Shown here: in pieces, positions 18,757-29,418 of the stretch | Layout: every line of letters begins with the position of its first letter | Position numbering within the stretch: position 1 is the stretch's first letter | Translations under genes and position numbers: made by a program | Source: Aureibaculum flavum | GTDB lineage: Bacteria; Bacteroidota; Bacteroidia; Flavobacteriales; Flavobacteriaceae | NCBI RefSeq assembly: GCF_016406085.1 | Contig: NZ_JAEHFJ010000007.1 | Span: 1 to 64,000 of the forward strand | DNA: 64,000 nucleotides | Direction of reading: 5' to 3' | The notes under the pieces: model-generated | Seen by the model: the letters and a program-made list of their open reading frames with translations, nothing else | The model's database searches: none | What the model was told of the DNA's origin: nothing

Positions 18757-18831
18757 CAGATTGGTTGGTTGATTGCTTTTTTGGTTATCATAAAATAACC
18801 TAGGTTTTTAGTTGGTTGGTTTAAAACGTAT

Positions 18832-19698
18832 TTAAAACATCTTTTTAATTAATACCTTTGCAGGTACATTTTCCTTTATAACGTCGTAGTCTGTCAATTT
18901 ATTTTGAATGCTATTAATTAATTTTTTTGAAACTGTTTTTTTTCTATTCCATTTGGTTAGTGATAACCATGTTTTTACATCTTCTACTTTTAACTGATAA
19001 CGTTCTGAAAAATGAGTAATTAATTTATCGTTTTCTAAAGGATTTTCAAAATGCTTTAGCTGTTTGTTAATTACCTTTATCATTCTTTTAATAGCTTCTG
19101 GTTCCTCTTTTAGTATATTGTTACGTACAGCTATTACAAAACAAGGCCAAGGAGTTTCTAGGCTATCTAATCTTCTGAAAGTGCCATTATCTACATAAGG
19201 CTTTGTCATAAAATGCTCCCACATAAAATAGTCGGCTGATCCATCAGACAATGCATTAACACCACCGTTTAAATTTTTAACAAGCACATATTTTAATTGA
19301 TCAACGTTAAACCCTTGTTTTACGGCGTTTACTTTTGCCATAAGTTGAGATCCTGAACCAGGTCTGCTTATAGCAATTTTAGCATTTTTTAGCTCTTGTA
19401 CGGAATTGAATTTTGAACTTTCTGCAACATGAATACCCCACAACAAAGGAGAATCGACATATGTTTTTACAATTTTACTAGGATTACCCGCAATTATGTC
19501 TTTTATAATACCTTCTGTCAATATAACGGCAGCATCAATACTTCCAACGCGTAATGCAGAACACATGGCACCTGTACCTCCTGGAAATTCTTTCCATTGT
19601 AGGTCAATATGCTTGTCTTTAAACTTATTGTTTTCAATGGCCATATGCCAAGGTAAATTGAAGTGTTCTGGTACACCTCCAATGGTTATTTTTTTCAT
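18832..19698 (-). CDS. Solute-binding-like protein (NMT1/SsuA fold) without signal peptide
   Basis: This 288-aa protein has the type II periplasmic-binding fold of NMT1/THI5/SsuA proteins: KITIGGVPEHFNLPWHMAIE, FPGGTGAMCSALRVGSIDAA, and a middle hinge KNAKIAISRPGSGSQLMA. It lacks any secretion signal, starting directly with the first beta-strand, and no ABC permease or ATPase is nearby. It is therefore probably a cytosolic ligand-binding or pyrimidine-type biosynthetic protein rather than a transporter component. It overlaps the upstream nucleoside phosphorylase by ATGA, which suggests a nucleoside- or base-related ligand; that is inference. Confidence 0.75.
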   Translation of the reverse strand: MKKITIGGVPEHFNLPWHMAIENNKFKDKHIDLQWKEFPGGTGAMCSALRVGSIDAAVILTEGIIKDIIAGNPSKIVKTYVDSPLLWGIHVAESSKFNSVQELKNAKIAISRPGSGSQLMAKVNAVKQGFNVDQLKYVLVKNLNGGVNALSDGSADYFMWEHFMTKPYVDNGTFRRLDSLETPWPCFVIAVRNNILKEEPEAIKRMIKVINKQLKHFENPLENDKLITHFSERYQLKVEDVKTWLSLTKWNRKKTVSKKLINSIQNKLTDYDVIKENVPAKVLIKKMF

Positions 19699-20576
19699 GC
19701 TGCAACTAGCTTTTCTAAAGTGTATTTTATTAACTTTTCTATAGTTTTATGTGTATCCTTACTGAAGGTCCCATTTGCTCTATTTGCAATTATAGCATTC
19801 ATAGAAAGTGCCTCATGACCTAATAGTTTTGCTAAACCATAAATGGCAGAAGTTTCCATTTCAAGATTCGTAATTTTTAAACCATTGAAACTGAAATTGT
19901 CAATTTTAGAGTTCAATTTAGCGTCTTGTAAAGCTAATCTAAGCACTCGTCCTTGAGGGCCGTAAAATCCATTTGCAGTTGCAGTAAAGCCACTAAAAGT
20001 ATCATTACTTGATAAAAGGGCTTCTAATACAGCACTTCCTTTAACAATATACGGTCTAGCTTTTCTATTGTTCCAATCTGTATGTTTTATAAAAGCATTT
20101 TCAATATCACTTTCAAGTATCTGTTCACAGGCATATGAATGTAATGTTCCATCCATACCCAGCCCATACTTTGATAAAACAAAACGGTCTATAGGTATAT
20201 CCTTTTGCAAAGAACCGGAAGTACCAATTCGTACAATTGAAAGTTTTTTATGCTCTGGTTTTATCATTCTAGTGTCTAGATTAATATTGACCAATGCATC
20301 CAATTCATTCATTACGATGTCAATATTATCAGGTCCAATACCTGTTGAGATTACCGTAAGTTTTTTACCTTTTAAAATCCCTGTTATGGTTTTAAATTCT
20401 CTTTTTTGCGTTTCAAAGATGATGCTATCAAAATGATTGGCAACCTTTGCTACTCTATCCTGATCACCAACAAGAATAATAGTGTCTGCTATATGTTCGG
20501 GTTTTAAGTTTAGATGATATACACTACCATCTTTATTTAAAATTAGTTCAGATTCGGGAATACGTTTTGTGTTCAA
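19695..20576 (-). CDS. Nucleoside phosphorylase (PNP/UDP family)
   Basis: This 293-aa cytosolic enzyme should cleave a nucleoside with phosphate to base plus (deoxy)ribose-1-phosphate. Family marks are ILVGDQDRVAKVANHFD (phosphate-side loop), VRIGTSGSLQ (the GTSG/GTCG segment) and ITNLEMETSAIYGLAKLLGH, containing the ribose-binding Met-Glu pair. It resembles uridine phosphorylases more than hexameric PNP, but base specificity cannot be decided by eye. It is coupled by ATGA overlap to the solute-binding-like gene. Confidence 0.88.
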   Translation of the reverse strand: MNTKRIPESELILNKDGSVYHLNLKPEHIADTIILVGDQDRVAKVANHFDSIIFETQKREFKTITGILKGKKLTVISTGIGPDNIDIVMNELDALVNINLDTRMIKPEHKKLSIVRIGTSGSLQKDIPIDRFVLSKYGLGMDGTLHSYACEQILESDIENAFIKHTDWNNRKARPYIVKGSAVLEALLSSNDTFSGFTATANGFYGPQGRVLRLALQDAKLNSKIDNFSFNGLKITNLEMETSAIYGLAKLLGHEALSMNAIIANRANGTFSKDTHKTIEKLIKYTLEKLVAA

Positions 20577-20645
20577 TGTTTGAAATTTTAGGTATTAGAA
20601 TATATGATTTTAAAAATTACAGCTTGTTGTGCGGTGTAAACCATT

Positions 20646-20972
20646 TTATCCTCCTACGCGTTTAACAGCGAAGCCTTTTTCTTTTAAAAGCTCCATAATT
20701 TTATCTCTAAGATCGCCTTGGATAATAATTTTATCATCTTTAAAGCTACCACCAACGCTAAATTTTGTTTTTATTTCTTTGGCTAATTTTTTAAAATCAG
20801 ACGTTGCTCCAGTGTACCCTTCTAAAATTGTTATGGGTTTCCCTTTACGTTTTTCATATTTACAAATAATAGGATCGTCTTGTAACCAAATAGTACTTTT
20901 TTCTTTTGGCTTTTCTTCCTTTTCAGGCTTATGTTCTGGAAATAAATTTTTTAATTGATCTTGTAAATCCAT
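20646..20972 (-). CDS. SUI1/YciH-type translation factor
   Basis: This 108-aa protein is related to eukaryotic eIF1. It has a variable Lys/Glu-rich N terminus and then the SUI1 core: KRKGKPITILEGYTGATSDF, then KLAKEIKTKFSVGGSFKDDK and IIIQGDLRDKIMELLKEKGF. The GG-S-K signature is intact. YciH proteins are thought to affect start-codon fidelity at the 30S subunit. It lies in the minus-strand run between the oxygenase and the phosphorylase, with gaps of 56-69 bases. Confidence 0.92.
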   Translation of the reverse strand: MDLQDQLKNLFPEHKPEKEEKPKEKSTIWLQDDPIICKYEKRKGKPITILEGYTGATSDFKKLAKEIKTKFSVGGSFKDDKIIIQGDLRDKIMELLKEKGFAVKRVGG

Positions 20973-21028
20973 TGTGTTAAAATAGGAGATTTTGGATATT
21001 AAGCTTTAGAATTATTGGCTTTGAATAG

Positions 21029-21979
21029 TTACTTTTTTATTAAGCCTAATTCTATTAGTCGTTCCGTTAAAAACTCACCTGCAGTAATATCATCATATAA
21101 TTTTGGATGTTCACTATCAATACAGTTTTCTAAACAATTAAGTGGCATTTCGCTAATTGGGTGCATAAAGAAAGGAATAGAATAACGTGATGTTCCCCAA
21201 TTTTCTCTAGGTGGGTTTACAACTCTATGAATAGTAGATTTTAACCTATTGTTAGAATGACGAGAAAGCATATCGCCAACGTTAATAACTACTTCGTCAG
21301 GTTGTGCAATAGCATCTAACCATTCACCTTTATGATTTTGTACTTGTAAACCTCTACCTTGAGCACCCATTAATAAGGTAATTAAATTGATGTCACCATG
21401 GGCTGCTGCTCTTACAGCATCTTTCGGTTCACTCGTAATTGGCGGATAATGAATTGGTCTTAAAATACTGTTACCATTTTTTATATAATTGTCAAAATAA
21501 TGTTCATCTAAATCTAAAAATAGAGCAAGTGCTCTTAAAACATAAACACCCGTTTTTTCTAACATTTGATACGTTTCTTTACCTACTTTATTAAATTCAG
21601 GTAATTCTTTAACCGTTACATTATCAGGATATTCCGCTTTTAATTTATCATCATCTTCTACGTATTGACCAAAATGCCAAAATTCTTTTAAATCGCCTTC
21701 TTTTTTACCTTTTGCACTTTCTTTTCCAAAGGAAACATAACCGCGTTGTCCGCCAATGCCTTCTATTTCATAGTTGTGTTTGGTTTCTAGAGGAAGAGCG
21801 AAGAATTTTTTTATTTCACTATATAAATTATCAACCAAATTATCGCTTAAAAAATGCCCCTTTAATGCTACAAAGCCAATGTCTTCATAGGCTTTGCCAA
21901 TCTCGTTAACGAATTTTTGTTTTCTTTTAGGGTCATCAGATAGAAAATCAGATAAATCTACACTTGGTATATTTTGCAT
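21029..21979 (-). CDS. Isopenicillin N synthase-like 2-oxoglutarate/Fe(II) oxygenase
   Basis: This 316-aa protein has the DIOX_N segment (IPSVDLSDFLSDDPKRKQ) and a 2OG-FeII oxygenase domain. The facial triad is visible: AAHGDINLITLL gives His and Asp (HxD), and RLKSTIHRVVNPP gives the distal His. RYSIPFF provides the Arg-x-Ser that binds 2-oxoglutarate. The substrate is unknown; the family covers plant-hormone, antibiotic and small-molecule hydroxylases. It sits 40 bases after DUF6048 and before SUI1, so it is probably part of a housekeeping operon and not of an antibiotic cluster. Confidence 0.88.
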   Translation of the reverse strand: MQNIPSVDLSDFLSDDPKRKQKFVNEIGKAYEDIGFVALKGHFLSDNLVDNLYSEIKKFFALPLETKHNYEIEGIGGQRGYVSFGKESAKGKKEGDLKEFWHFGQYVEDDDKLKAEYPDNVTVKELPEFNKVGKETYQMLEKTGVYVLRALALFLDLDEHYFDNYIKNGNSILRPIHYPPITSEPKDAVRAAAHGDINLITLLMGAQGRGLQVQNHKGEWLDAIAQPDEVVINVGDMLSRHSNNRLKSTIHRVVNPPRENWGTSRYSIPFFMHPISEMPLNCLENCIDSEHPKLYDDITAGEFLTERLIELGLIKK

Positions 21980-22695
21980 GCTAAATTCTTTTAGTAGTAG
22001 TAAAATTAAAGAAAAATTATCATTTCGCCTTTTTATACAGCGGAATTAAATAAGAAAGCGTGTAATTAAAGCTGAATCCAGAGTTGTTTAAAAAGACACG
22101 ATTAAAGCCTGGAATAAATAAGTTTTTAAAATTATCAGGTTGTTTTGAAGTAAACATTTTTTTACCACTAAAGCTAAATCCCATAAATAAATTATTGAAT
22201 AGTTCAGCTTTAACACCTAATACAATTTCACCCCAATGTCCATTTAAACCATCAAATTTTTGTCCGTTTTGAACAATACTAACCTCATCATAAAAAGGGT
22301 CGTTATTTATTGTATATGAATTTAGGGTTTGACTGAATGTGCTAAAACCGTAACGAAAACCAACATAGATCATGTTTTCCATGTCTAACCAGTTTTCATA
22401 GGCATTGTAATCAATACCTAATTTGATGTAGGAACCGTTTGTGGTGAAATTAATAAAATCTTCGTCCGTTGTATTTTCTATATAGCCTAGTTCTGCCGCT
22501 ATAAAATATTTTTTTGAAATGCGATAATCTCCTACAATTTCAAATCCTTTTCTAGCATCGTCTAATACAGTGTGTATGGGGTTGTATAAATCTATCCCAA
22601 TACGTAAACCATATTTATTTAAATAAACAGAATCTTTCTTTGTTGACCCGATACCTTGTGAAAAAGAAATCGTGAAATAGAGTAAGAACAATATG

Positions 22696-24800
<2,105 letters not shown>

Positions 24801-24904
24801 TTAATATTTAATGTTTTTAAGAGTTCGCATGCGGTTCGCCATTTGACTTTCTCGCAGAAGATGAGATATTGAACATGCTCGTTTCATATACTATTTGGTT
24901 TGGT

Positions 24905-24935
24905 CAAAAGTACAAACTCTAAATGTAATGACAAA
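24905..24935 (-). promoter_or_regulatory. pyrG promoter, TTTG-N19-TACTTTTG
   Basis: On the minus strand TTTG (24932-24935) and TACTTTTG (24905-24912) are separated by 19 bases, a near-ideal Bacteroidota sigma-A type promoter. The leader to pyrG would be about 100 nt. It contains a repeated GTTCGC around GCATGC but no obvious C-tract attenuator of the Gram-positive pyrG type. Confidence 0.65.
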
Positions 24936-25081
24936 TGAAAATTGTTGGAATGTTCTAAAATGTAATTTGACCGTATAGGTTTTGGAGGAAGTGAGACTTA
25001 AAATGTTTTGAGAGTTGATTTTTTTACTTGATATTTTTTGTTATTTTAGTCAAAATGTTGTATCTAAAAACATTAACGAAA

Positions 25082-25120
25082 AGGTTATCGTAACTTCATA
25101 AATAACATGACATCTGTCAT
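25082..25120 (+). promoter_or_regulatory. Two adjacent palindromes upstream of the methylmalonyl operon
   Basis: An imperfect palindrome centred on GTTA-TCG-TAAC (25084-25094, extended by one wobble and one AT pair) is followed 12 bases later by the perfect ATGACA-TC-TGTCAT (25107-25120). They lie about 75-115 bases before the epimerase ATG, where an operator would be expected. The regulator is unknown. Confidence 0.35.
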
Positions 25121-25196
25121 ATTATTTGGCGTGCCCATTATATAATTTTACAGTGTAATAAGAAGTAATAATATAATTAATTAAAAATCTATACTT

Positions 25197-25601
25197 ATGA
25201 ATATTTCGCACATCGAACATATCGGCATAGCGGTCGATAACTTAGAAGAATCAATTAAATATTATGAAGGTGTTTTAGGCATGAAATGCTATAGCATAGA
25301 AGAAGTAATTGATCAGAAAGTGAAAACAGCGTTTTTTTTAGTAGGTAATACAAAAATAGAATTACTTGAAAGCACATCGCCTGATGGTCCAATTGGTAAA
25401 TTTATAGAGAAAAAAGGTCAAGGTATACACCATATAGCTTTTGCTGTTGATGATGCTACAAAAGCACTTCAAACTGCAGAAGAAAGAGGTGTACGATTAA
25501 TTGATAAAGTGTCTCGTAAAGGAGCAGAAGGTTTAAATATCGGCTTTTTACATCCAAAATCAACACTTGGAGTGCTTACAGAACTTTGTTCAAAACAATA
25601 A
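25197..25601 (+). CDS. mce: Methylmalonyl-CoA epimerase
   Basis: This 134-aa glyoxalase/VOC-fold enzyme interconverts (R)- and (S)-methylmalonyl-CoA. Metal-ligand regions are clear: [20 protein letters not shown] at the N terminus, [30 protein letters not shown], and the closing GVLTELCSK with the last Glu. Length is standard. It is the first gene of the methylmalonyl-CoA operon, 26 bases before the carboxyltransferase gene, and links the mutase product to the decarboxylase substrate. Confidence 0.95.
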   Translation: MNISHIEHIGIAVDNLEESIKYYEGVLGMKCYSIEEVIDQKVKTAFFLVGNTKIELLESTSPDGPIGKFIEKKGQGIHHIAFAVDDATKALQTAEERGVRLIDKVSRKGAEGLNIGFLHPKSTLGVLTELCSKQ

Positions 25602-25627
25602 ATAAAAAAAATAATATTTATATAAAA

Positions 25628-27187
25628 ATGGCAAATCAAGATAAAATTAACGAATTAATCGAAAAAAGAGCCAAAGCGAGATTAGGCGGTGGTGAAAAGC
25701 GAATTGATTCTCAACATGCTAAAGGAAAATTAACAGCACGTGAACGTATTGATATACTACTAGATGATGATAGTTTTGAAGAATTTGATATGTTTGTTAC
25801 GCACCGTACAAAATCTTTCGGATTAGATAAACAAATTTATCTTTCTGATGGTGTTGTAACAGGTCATGGCACAATTGATGGCAGAATTGTTTATATTTTT
25901 GCTCAAGATTTTACAGTATTTGGAGGTTCACTTTCCGAAACATATGCTCTTAAAATATGTAAAGTAATGGATATGGCCATGAAAATTGGTGTACCCGTTA
26001 TCGGATTAAATGATAGTGGTGGAGCTCGTATTCAAGAAGGAGTGAGATCATTAGCTGGGTATGCTGAAATTTTCCAAAGAAATATTATGGCATCTGGAGT
26101 CATTCCTCAAATTTCTTCAATCTTAGGCCCTTGTGCTGGTGGAGCTGTTTACTCACCTGCATTAACAGATTTTACGATAATGACAGATCAAACAAGTTAT
26201 ATGTTTGTTACCGGACCAAAAGTAGTTAAAACAGTTACAGGAGAGGTTGTTACTGCTGAACAATTAGGTGGTGCAACTATACATTCTACAAAATCTGGGG
26301 TTTCTCACTTCCTTGCAGAATCTGATGAAGAGAATCTGTTATTGATCAGAAAGTTAATGAGCTACCTTCCTTCAAATAATTTGGAAGATCCACCAAGTAT
26401 AGTTACTTCTGATCCTATTGATCGGTTAGATGATATATTAAATGAGATGATGCCCGAAAATCCTAATGAACCTTACGATATCGTAGATGTTATTTCTACC
26501 ATTGTAGATAATGGAGAATTTACGGAAGTCCACAGAAGTTATGCTAGAAATATAGTAGTAGGCTTTGCCAGGTTTAACGGTCATCCTGTTGGAATTGTAG
26601 CGAATCAACCTAAGTTTTTTGCTGGTGTGTTAGACACTGAAGCTTCAAGAAAAGCAGCGAGGTTTGTACGTTTTTGTGATGCTTTTAATATCCCTATTGT
26701 AACACTGGTTGATGTACCAGGCTTCTTACCAGGAACAGGTCAAGAGTATAATGGAATAATTCTTCATGGAGCAAAATTATTATTCGCTTATGGAGAAGCT
26801 ACAGTACCAAAAATTACCATTACACTACGTAAATCTTATGGTGGTGCACATGATGTAATGAGCTGTAAACAGTTAAGGGGTGATTTAAACTACGCATGGC
26901 CAACTGCAGAAATTGCGGTAATGGGTGCTAAAGGTGCGGTCGAAGTTCTAGAAGGTTCTGCAATTAGAAAAATTGATGATGCTGATGAGAAACAAGAATA
27001 TATCGATAAAAAAGAAGATGAATATGCTGCTAAGTTTGCAAATCCTTATGTAGCTGCTAAATATGGTTTTATTGATGATGTTATTGAACCTAGAAATACG
27101 CGTTTTAGAATAATTAGAGGTTTGGAATTACTAGCTAACAAAAAAGAAGTAAACCCACCTAAGAAACATTCAAACATACCATTATAA
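25628..27187 (+). CDS. mmdA: Methylmalonyl-CoA decarboxylase carboxyltransferase (alpha) subunit
   Basis: This 519-aa subunit transfers the carboxyl group of (S)-methylmalonyl-CoA to biotin, leaving propionyl-CoA. It has the two crotonase-like halves of the PccB/MmdA family: [20 protein letters not shown] and [18 protein letters not shown] in the first, [20 protein letters not shown] in the second. By itself it could be a propionyl-CoA carboxylase beta subunit. Directly following OadG-like, biotin-carrier and membrane beta genes make the decarboxylase assignment much more likely. I use the ATG at 25628; the frame opens at 25586 inside mce. Confidence 0.88.
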   Translation: MANQDKINELIEKRAKARLGGGEKRIDSQHAKGKLTARERIDILLDDDSFEEFDMFVTHRTKSFGLDKQIYLSDGVVTGHGTIDGRIVYIFAQDFTVFGGSLSETYALKICKVMDMAMKIGVPVIGLNDSGGARIQEGVRSLAGYAEIFQRNIMASGVIPQISSILGPCAGGAVYSPALTDFTIMTDQTSYMFVTGPKVVKTVTGEVVTAEQLGGATIHSTKSGVSHFLAESDEENLLLIRKLMSYLPSNNLEDPPSIVTSDPIDRLDDILNEMMPENPNEPYDIVDVISTIVDNGEFTEVHRSYARNIVVGFARFNGHPVGIVANQPKFFAGVLDTEASRKAARFVRFCDAFNIPIVTLVDVPGFLPGTGQEYNGIILHGAKLLFAYGEATVPKITITLRKSYGGAHDVMSCKQLRGDLNYAWPTAEIAVMGAKGAVEVLEGSAIRKIDDADEKQEYIDKKEDEYAAKFANPYVAAKYGFIDDVIEPRNTRFRIIRGLELLANKKEVNPPKKHSNIPL

Positions 27188-27555
27188 TGATAAATCTACC
27201 ATTACAAATAGATACAATAAGCGAAGGATACATTATCCTAGCAACAGGCTTGTTTATAGTTTTTAGTTCATTGATTTTGTTAACTGTTTTTTTTAAATTA
27301 GGAGTTCCTGCATTACTAAATGCATATAAAGCATTGAAAGGCTTAGGTAAAAAGGAAGAGAAAAAAGAAACATCAGTTGTAATTAAAAGTGAAAAAGATT
27401 TTACAGGTGAAACTGCCGCTGCAATTGCAACGGCACTGCACATGTACTTGAATGAGCAGCACGACAATGAAAATGCAGTATTAACCATTAAACAAGCTAG
27501 AAAATTATACTCACCATGGAGTTCTAAAATATATGGTACTCACCAGAAATTATAA
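27187..27555 (+). CDS. OadG-like gamma/delta subunit of the Na+-pumping decarboxylase
   Basis: This 122-aa protein has one membrane helix (YIILATGLFIVFSSLILLTV, ~15-34), followed by a charged Lys/Glu linker and a conserved C-terminal segment (GETAAAIATALHMYLNE ... YSPWSSKIYG). It fits the family that assembles the membrane and soluble parts of oxaloacetate/methylmalonyl-CoA decarboxylases. The ATG overlaps the previous stop as TAATG, so the two are translationally coupled. Confidence 0.82.
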   Translation: MINLPLQIDTISEGYIILATGLFIVFSSLILLTVFFKLGVPALLNAYKALKGLGKKEEKKETSVVIKSEKDFTGETAAAIATALHMYLNEQHDNENAVLTIKQARKLYSPWSSKIYGTHQKL

Positions 27556-27613
27556 TTGATTCTGGATGGTTTATAAATTAATTTTCATAATGAATTCCTT
27601 AATATAAATAATA

Positions 27614-28033
27614 ATGAAAAATTTTAAGTTTAAAATATACGACAATAGTTACAGTGTTAAAATTGTTTCCCATGAAGATAATCTAATAAATTTAGAGGTC
27701 AATGGTACTTCTTATGAAGTTGAAATGAAGGCTGAAGTTAAAAAATCAAAAACGCCAGTATTGGTTCGTTCTGCGGCTAAAGCTCCTGCAACTCCTGTAA
27801 AAGTAAATCCGGGTTCATCAAAAACAAAAATTTTAGCTCCAATACCTGGTATTGTAGTTTCTATTGACGTTAAAGTTGGTGATGTTATAAAAGTAAATGA
27901 CAGATTGCTAGTATTAGATGCCATGAAAATGGAAAATCAAATAGCAGCGGAAAAAGCGGGTACAGTAACTGCTGTTCTTATTAAGCCTGGTCAGCAGGTA
28001 TTACAGAGTGAAGTATTAATAGAATTATCATAA
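27614..28033 (+). CDS. Biotin carrier subunit of methylmalonyl-CoA decarboxylase
   Basis: This 139-aa protein has an N-terminal beta segment, an Ala/Pro/Lys linker (KAPATPVKVNPGSSK, a typical swinging arm) and a C-terminal biotinyl domain. LAPIPGIVVSIDVKVGDVI precedes the biotinylation site DAMKMEN, whose central Lys carries biotin. It shuttles the carboxyl group between the carboxyltransferase and the membrane beta subunit. Position and linker agree with MmdC. Confidence 0.9.
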   Translation: MKNFKFKIYDNSYSVKIVSHEDNLINLEVNGTSYEVEMKAEVKKSKTPVLVRSAAKAPATPVKVNPGSSKTKILAPIPGIVVSIDVKVGDVIKVNDRLLVLDAMKMENQIAAEKAGTVTAVLIKPGQQVLQSEVLIELS

Positions 28034-28072
28034 TTTATAAACCTTAAGGTTTATAAATTTAAACGTAGAAAA

Positions 28073-29389
28073 ATGAAGAAAGTATTAATAATATTCGGAG
28101 TGTTGTCACTTCTCATCTTTATCAGACCGGTTTTAGGTTTGAATACAACAACTAAAGACACTAATTCACAAGGTATCGAACAGCTTGAAAATGTCGAAAA
28201 CGAAAGTTTTGTGAGTGAAGCGTTTGAAGGTATAAAGCAATTTTATAATTATACAGGTTTTGCAAATGTCACAGGTGGACATTTAGTCATGATAATTATT
28301 GGTATTGTATTTATTTATTTAGGAATAAAATTTGATTACGAACCTTTACTTTTAATACCTATTGGTGCTGGTGTAATTATAGGTAATATTCCTTTTGTAG
28401 CAGGTAATATGACAGGTATCTATGAAAGTGGATCTGTGTTGAACTTTTTATATTTTGGAGTTGTAAAAGGTATTTACCCACCATTGATATTTTTAGGGAT
28501 TGGTGCCATGACAGATTTCTCATCTCTAATAGCAAATCCAAAATTAATGTTATTGGGTGCAGCAGCACAAATTGGGGTTTTTGCAACATTTATGGGAGCT
28601 CTTTACTTAGGTTTTAAATTACCTGAAGCAGGTGCAATTGGAATCATTGGTGGAGCCGATGGCCCTACTGCAATTTTCCTTTCCTCTAAATTAGCTAATG
28701 GTGTTAATATATTAGCAGATGGTACAACGGTTAAAAATTTAATTGGCCCAATAGCAATTGCAGCTTATTCTTATATGGCTTTAGTACCAGTTATTCAACC
28801 ACCTATTATGAGATTGTTAATCTCTAAAAAAGATAGAAAAATTAGAATGAAACCACCAAGAGCGGTTTCTCAAAAGGAAAAAATGATCTTTCCAGTTGCA
28901 GCTTTAATATTAACTACTTTTATTTCTCCTAGTTCGTTACCATTATTAGGTATGCTTTTCTTTGGTAATTTATTAAAAGAATCTGGTAGAACTGAAAGAT
29001 TAGCAGATACTGCAAGAACTAAAATGATTGATATTGTAACTATATTATTAGGAGTTACGGTAGGAGCATCTACTCAGGCAGATATTTTTATCACAAGTGA
29101 TTCCTTATTAATTTTCGGATTAGGTGCATTATCATTTGTAATTGCAACTATGGGAGGTTTGTTTTTTGCTAAATTGATGAACCTTTTCCTAAAAGGTGAC
29201 AATAAAATAAATCCATTAATTGGAGCCGCAGGTGTTTCTGCTGTACCAGATAGTGCAAGGGTAGTGCATGCGGAAGCTTTAAAATCAGATCCTCATAATT
29301 ACTTATTGATGCATGCTATGGCACCAAATGTTGCCGGTGTAATTGGTTCTGCAATTGCTGCGGGTATCCTATTAAGTTTTTTATCATAA
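28073..29389 (+). CDS. mmdB: Na+-translocating decarboxylase beta subunit (membrane pump)
   Basis: This 438-aa integral membrane protein of the OadB/MmdB/GcdB family decarboxylates carboxybiotin and exports Na+. The family signatures GIIGGADGPTAIFLSSKLA (with the essential Asp) and GLGALSFVIATMGGLFFAK are present, as is the late NPLIGAAGVSAVPDSARV. Roughly ten helices are visible. An N-terminal signal-like helix and an extra 50-residue extracytoplasmic stretch precede the core, as in Bacteroidota members. Its presence is what distinguishes this cluster from a propionyl-CoA carboxylase. Confidence 0.93.
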   Translation: MKKVLIIFGVLSLLIFIRPVLGLNTTTKDTNSQGIEQLENVENESFVSEAFEGIKQFYNYTGFANVTGGHLVMIIIGIVFIYLGIKFDYEPLLLIPIGAGVIIGNIPFVAGNMTGIYESGSVLNFLYFGVVKGIYPPLIFLGIGAMTDFSSLIANPKLMLLGAAAQIGVFATFMGALYLGFKLPEAGAIGIIGGADGPTAIFLSSKLANGVNILADGTTVKNLIGPIAIAAYSYMALVPVIQPPIMRLLISKKDRKIRMKPPRAVSQKEKMIFPVAALILTTFISPSSLPLLGMLFFGNLLKESGRTERLADTARTKMIDIVTILLGVTVGASTQADIFITSDSLLIFGLGALSFVIATMGGLFFAKLMNLFLKGDNKINPLIGAAGVSAVPDSARVVHAEALKSDPHNYLLMHAMAPNVAGVIGSAIAAGILLSFLS

Positions 29390-29418
29390 TAAATTATTCA
29401 AACTAAAATAACAAGAAA

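Larger units (their letters stand above)
18385..18831. other. 447-base intergenic region
   Basis: This gap holds the promoter region of the propeller gene (near 18484) and the terminator of the minus-strand operon that ends at 18832 (18719-18756). Two small TTGG-rich tracts (TTGGTTGGTTG near 18761 and TTGGTTGGTTT near 18813) flank the terminator's upstream side. I see no reading frame or RNA gene in the rest. Confidence 0.6.

Noticed and set aside
18719-18830. TTGGTTGG tracts as a CRISPR or regulatory repeat
   Set aside because: Only two short, imperfect copies without regular spacers.
25586-25627. Upstream start of the carboxyltransferase inside mce
   Set aside because: The added residues come from the mce end and an AT-rich gap; [20 protein letters not shown] at 25628 is the family start.
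25628-27187. Call as propionyl-CoA carboxylase beta subunit (pccB)
   Set aside because: No biotin carboxylase (alpha) gene is present, while OadG-like, biotin carrier and Na+-pump beta subunits follow directly, so a decarboxylase is more likely.
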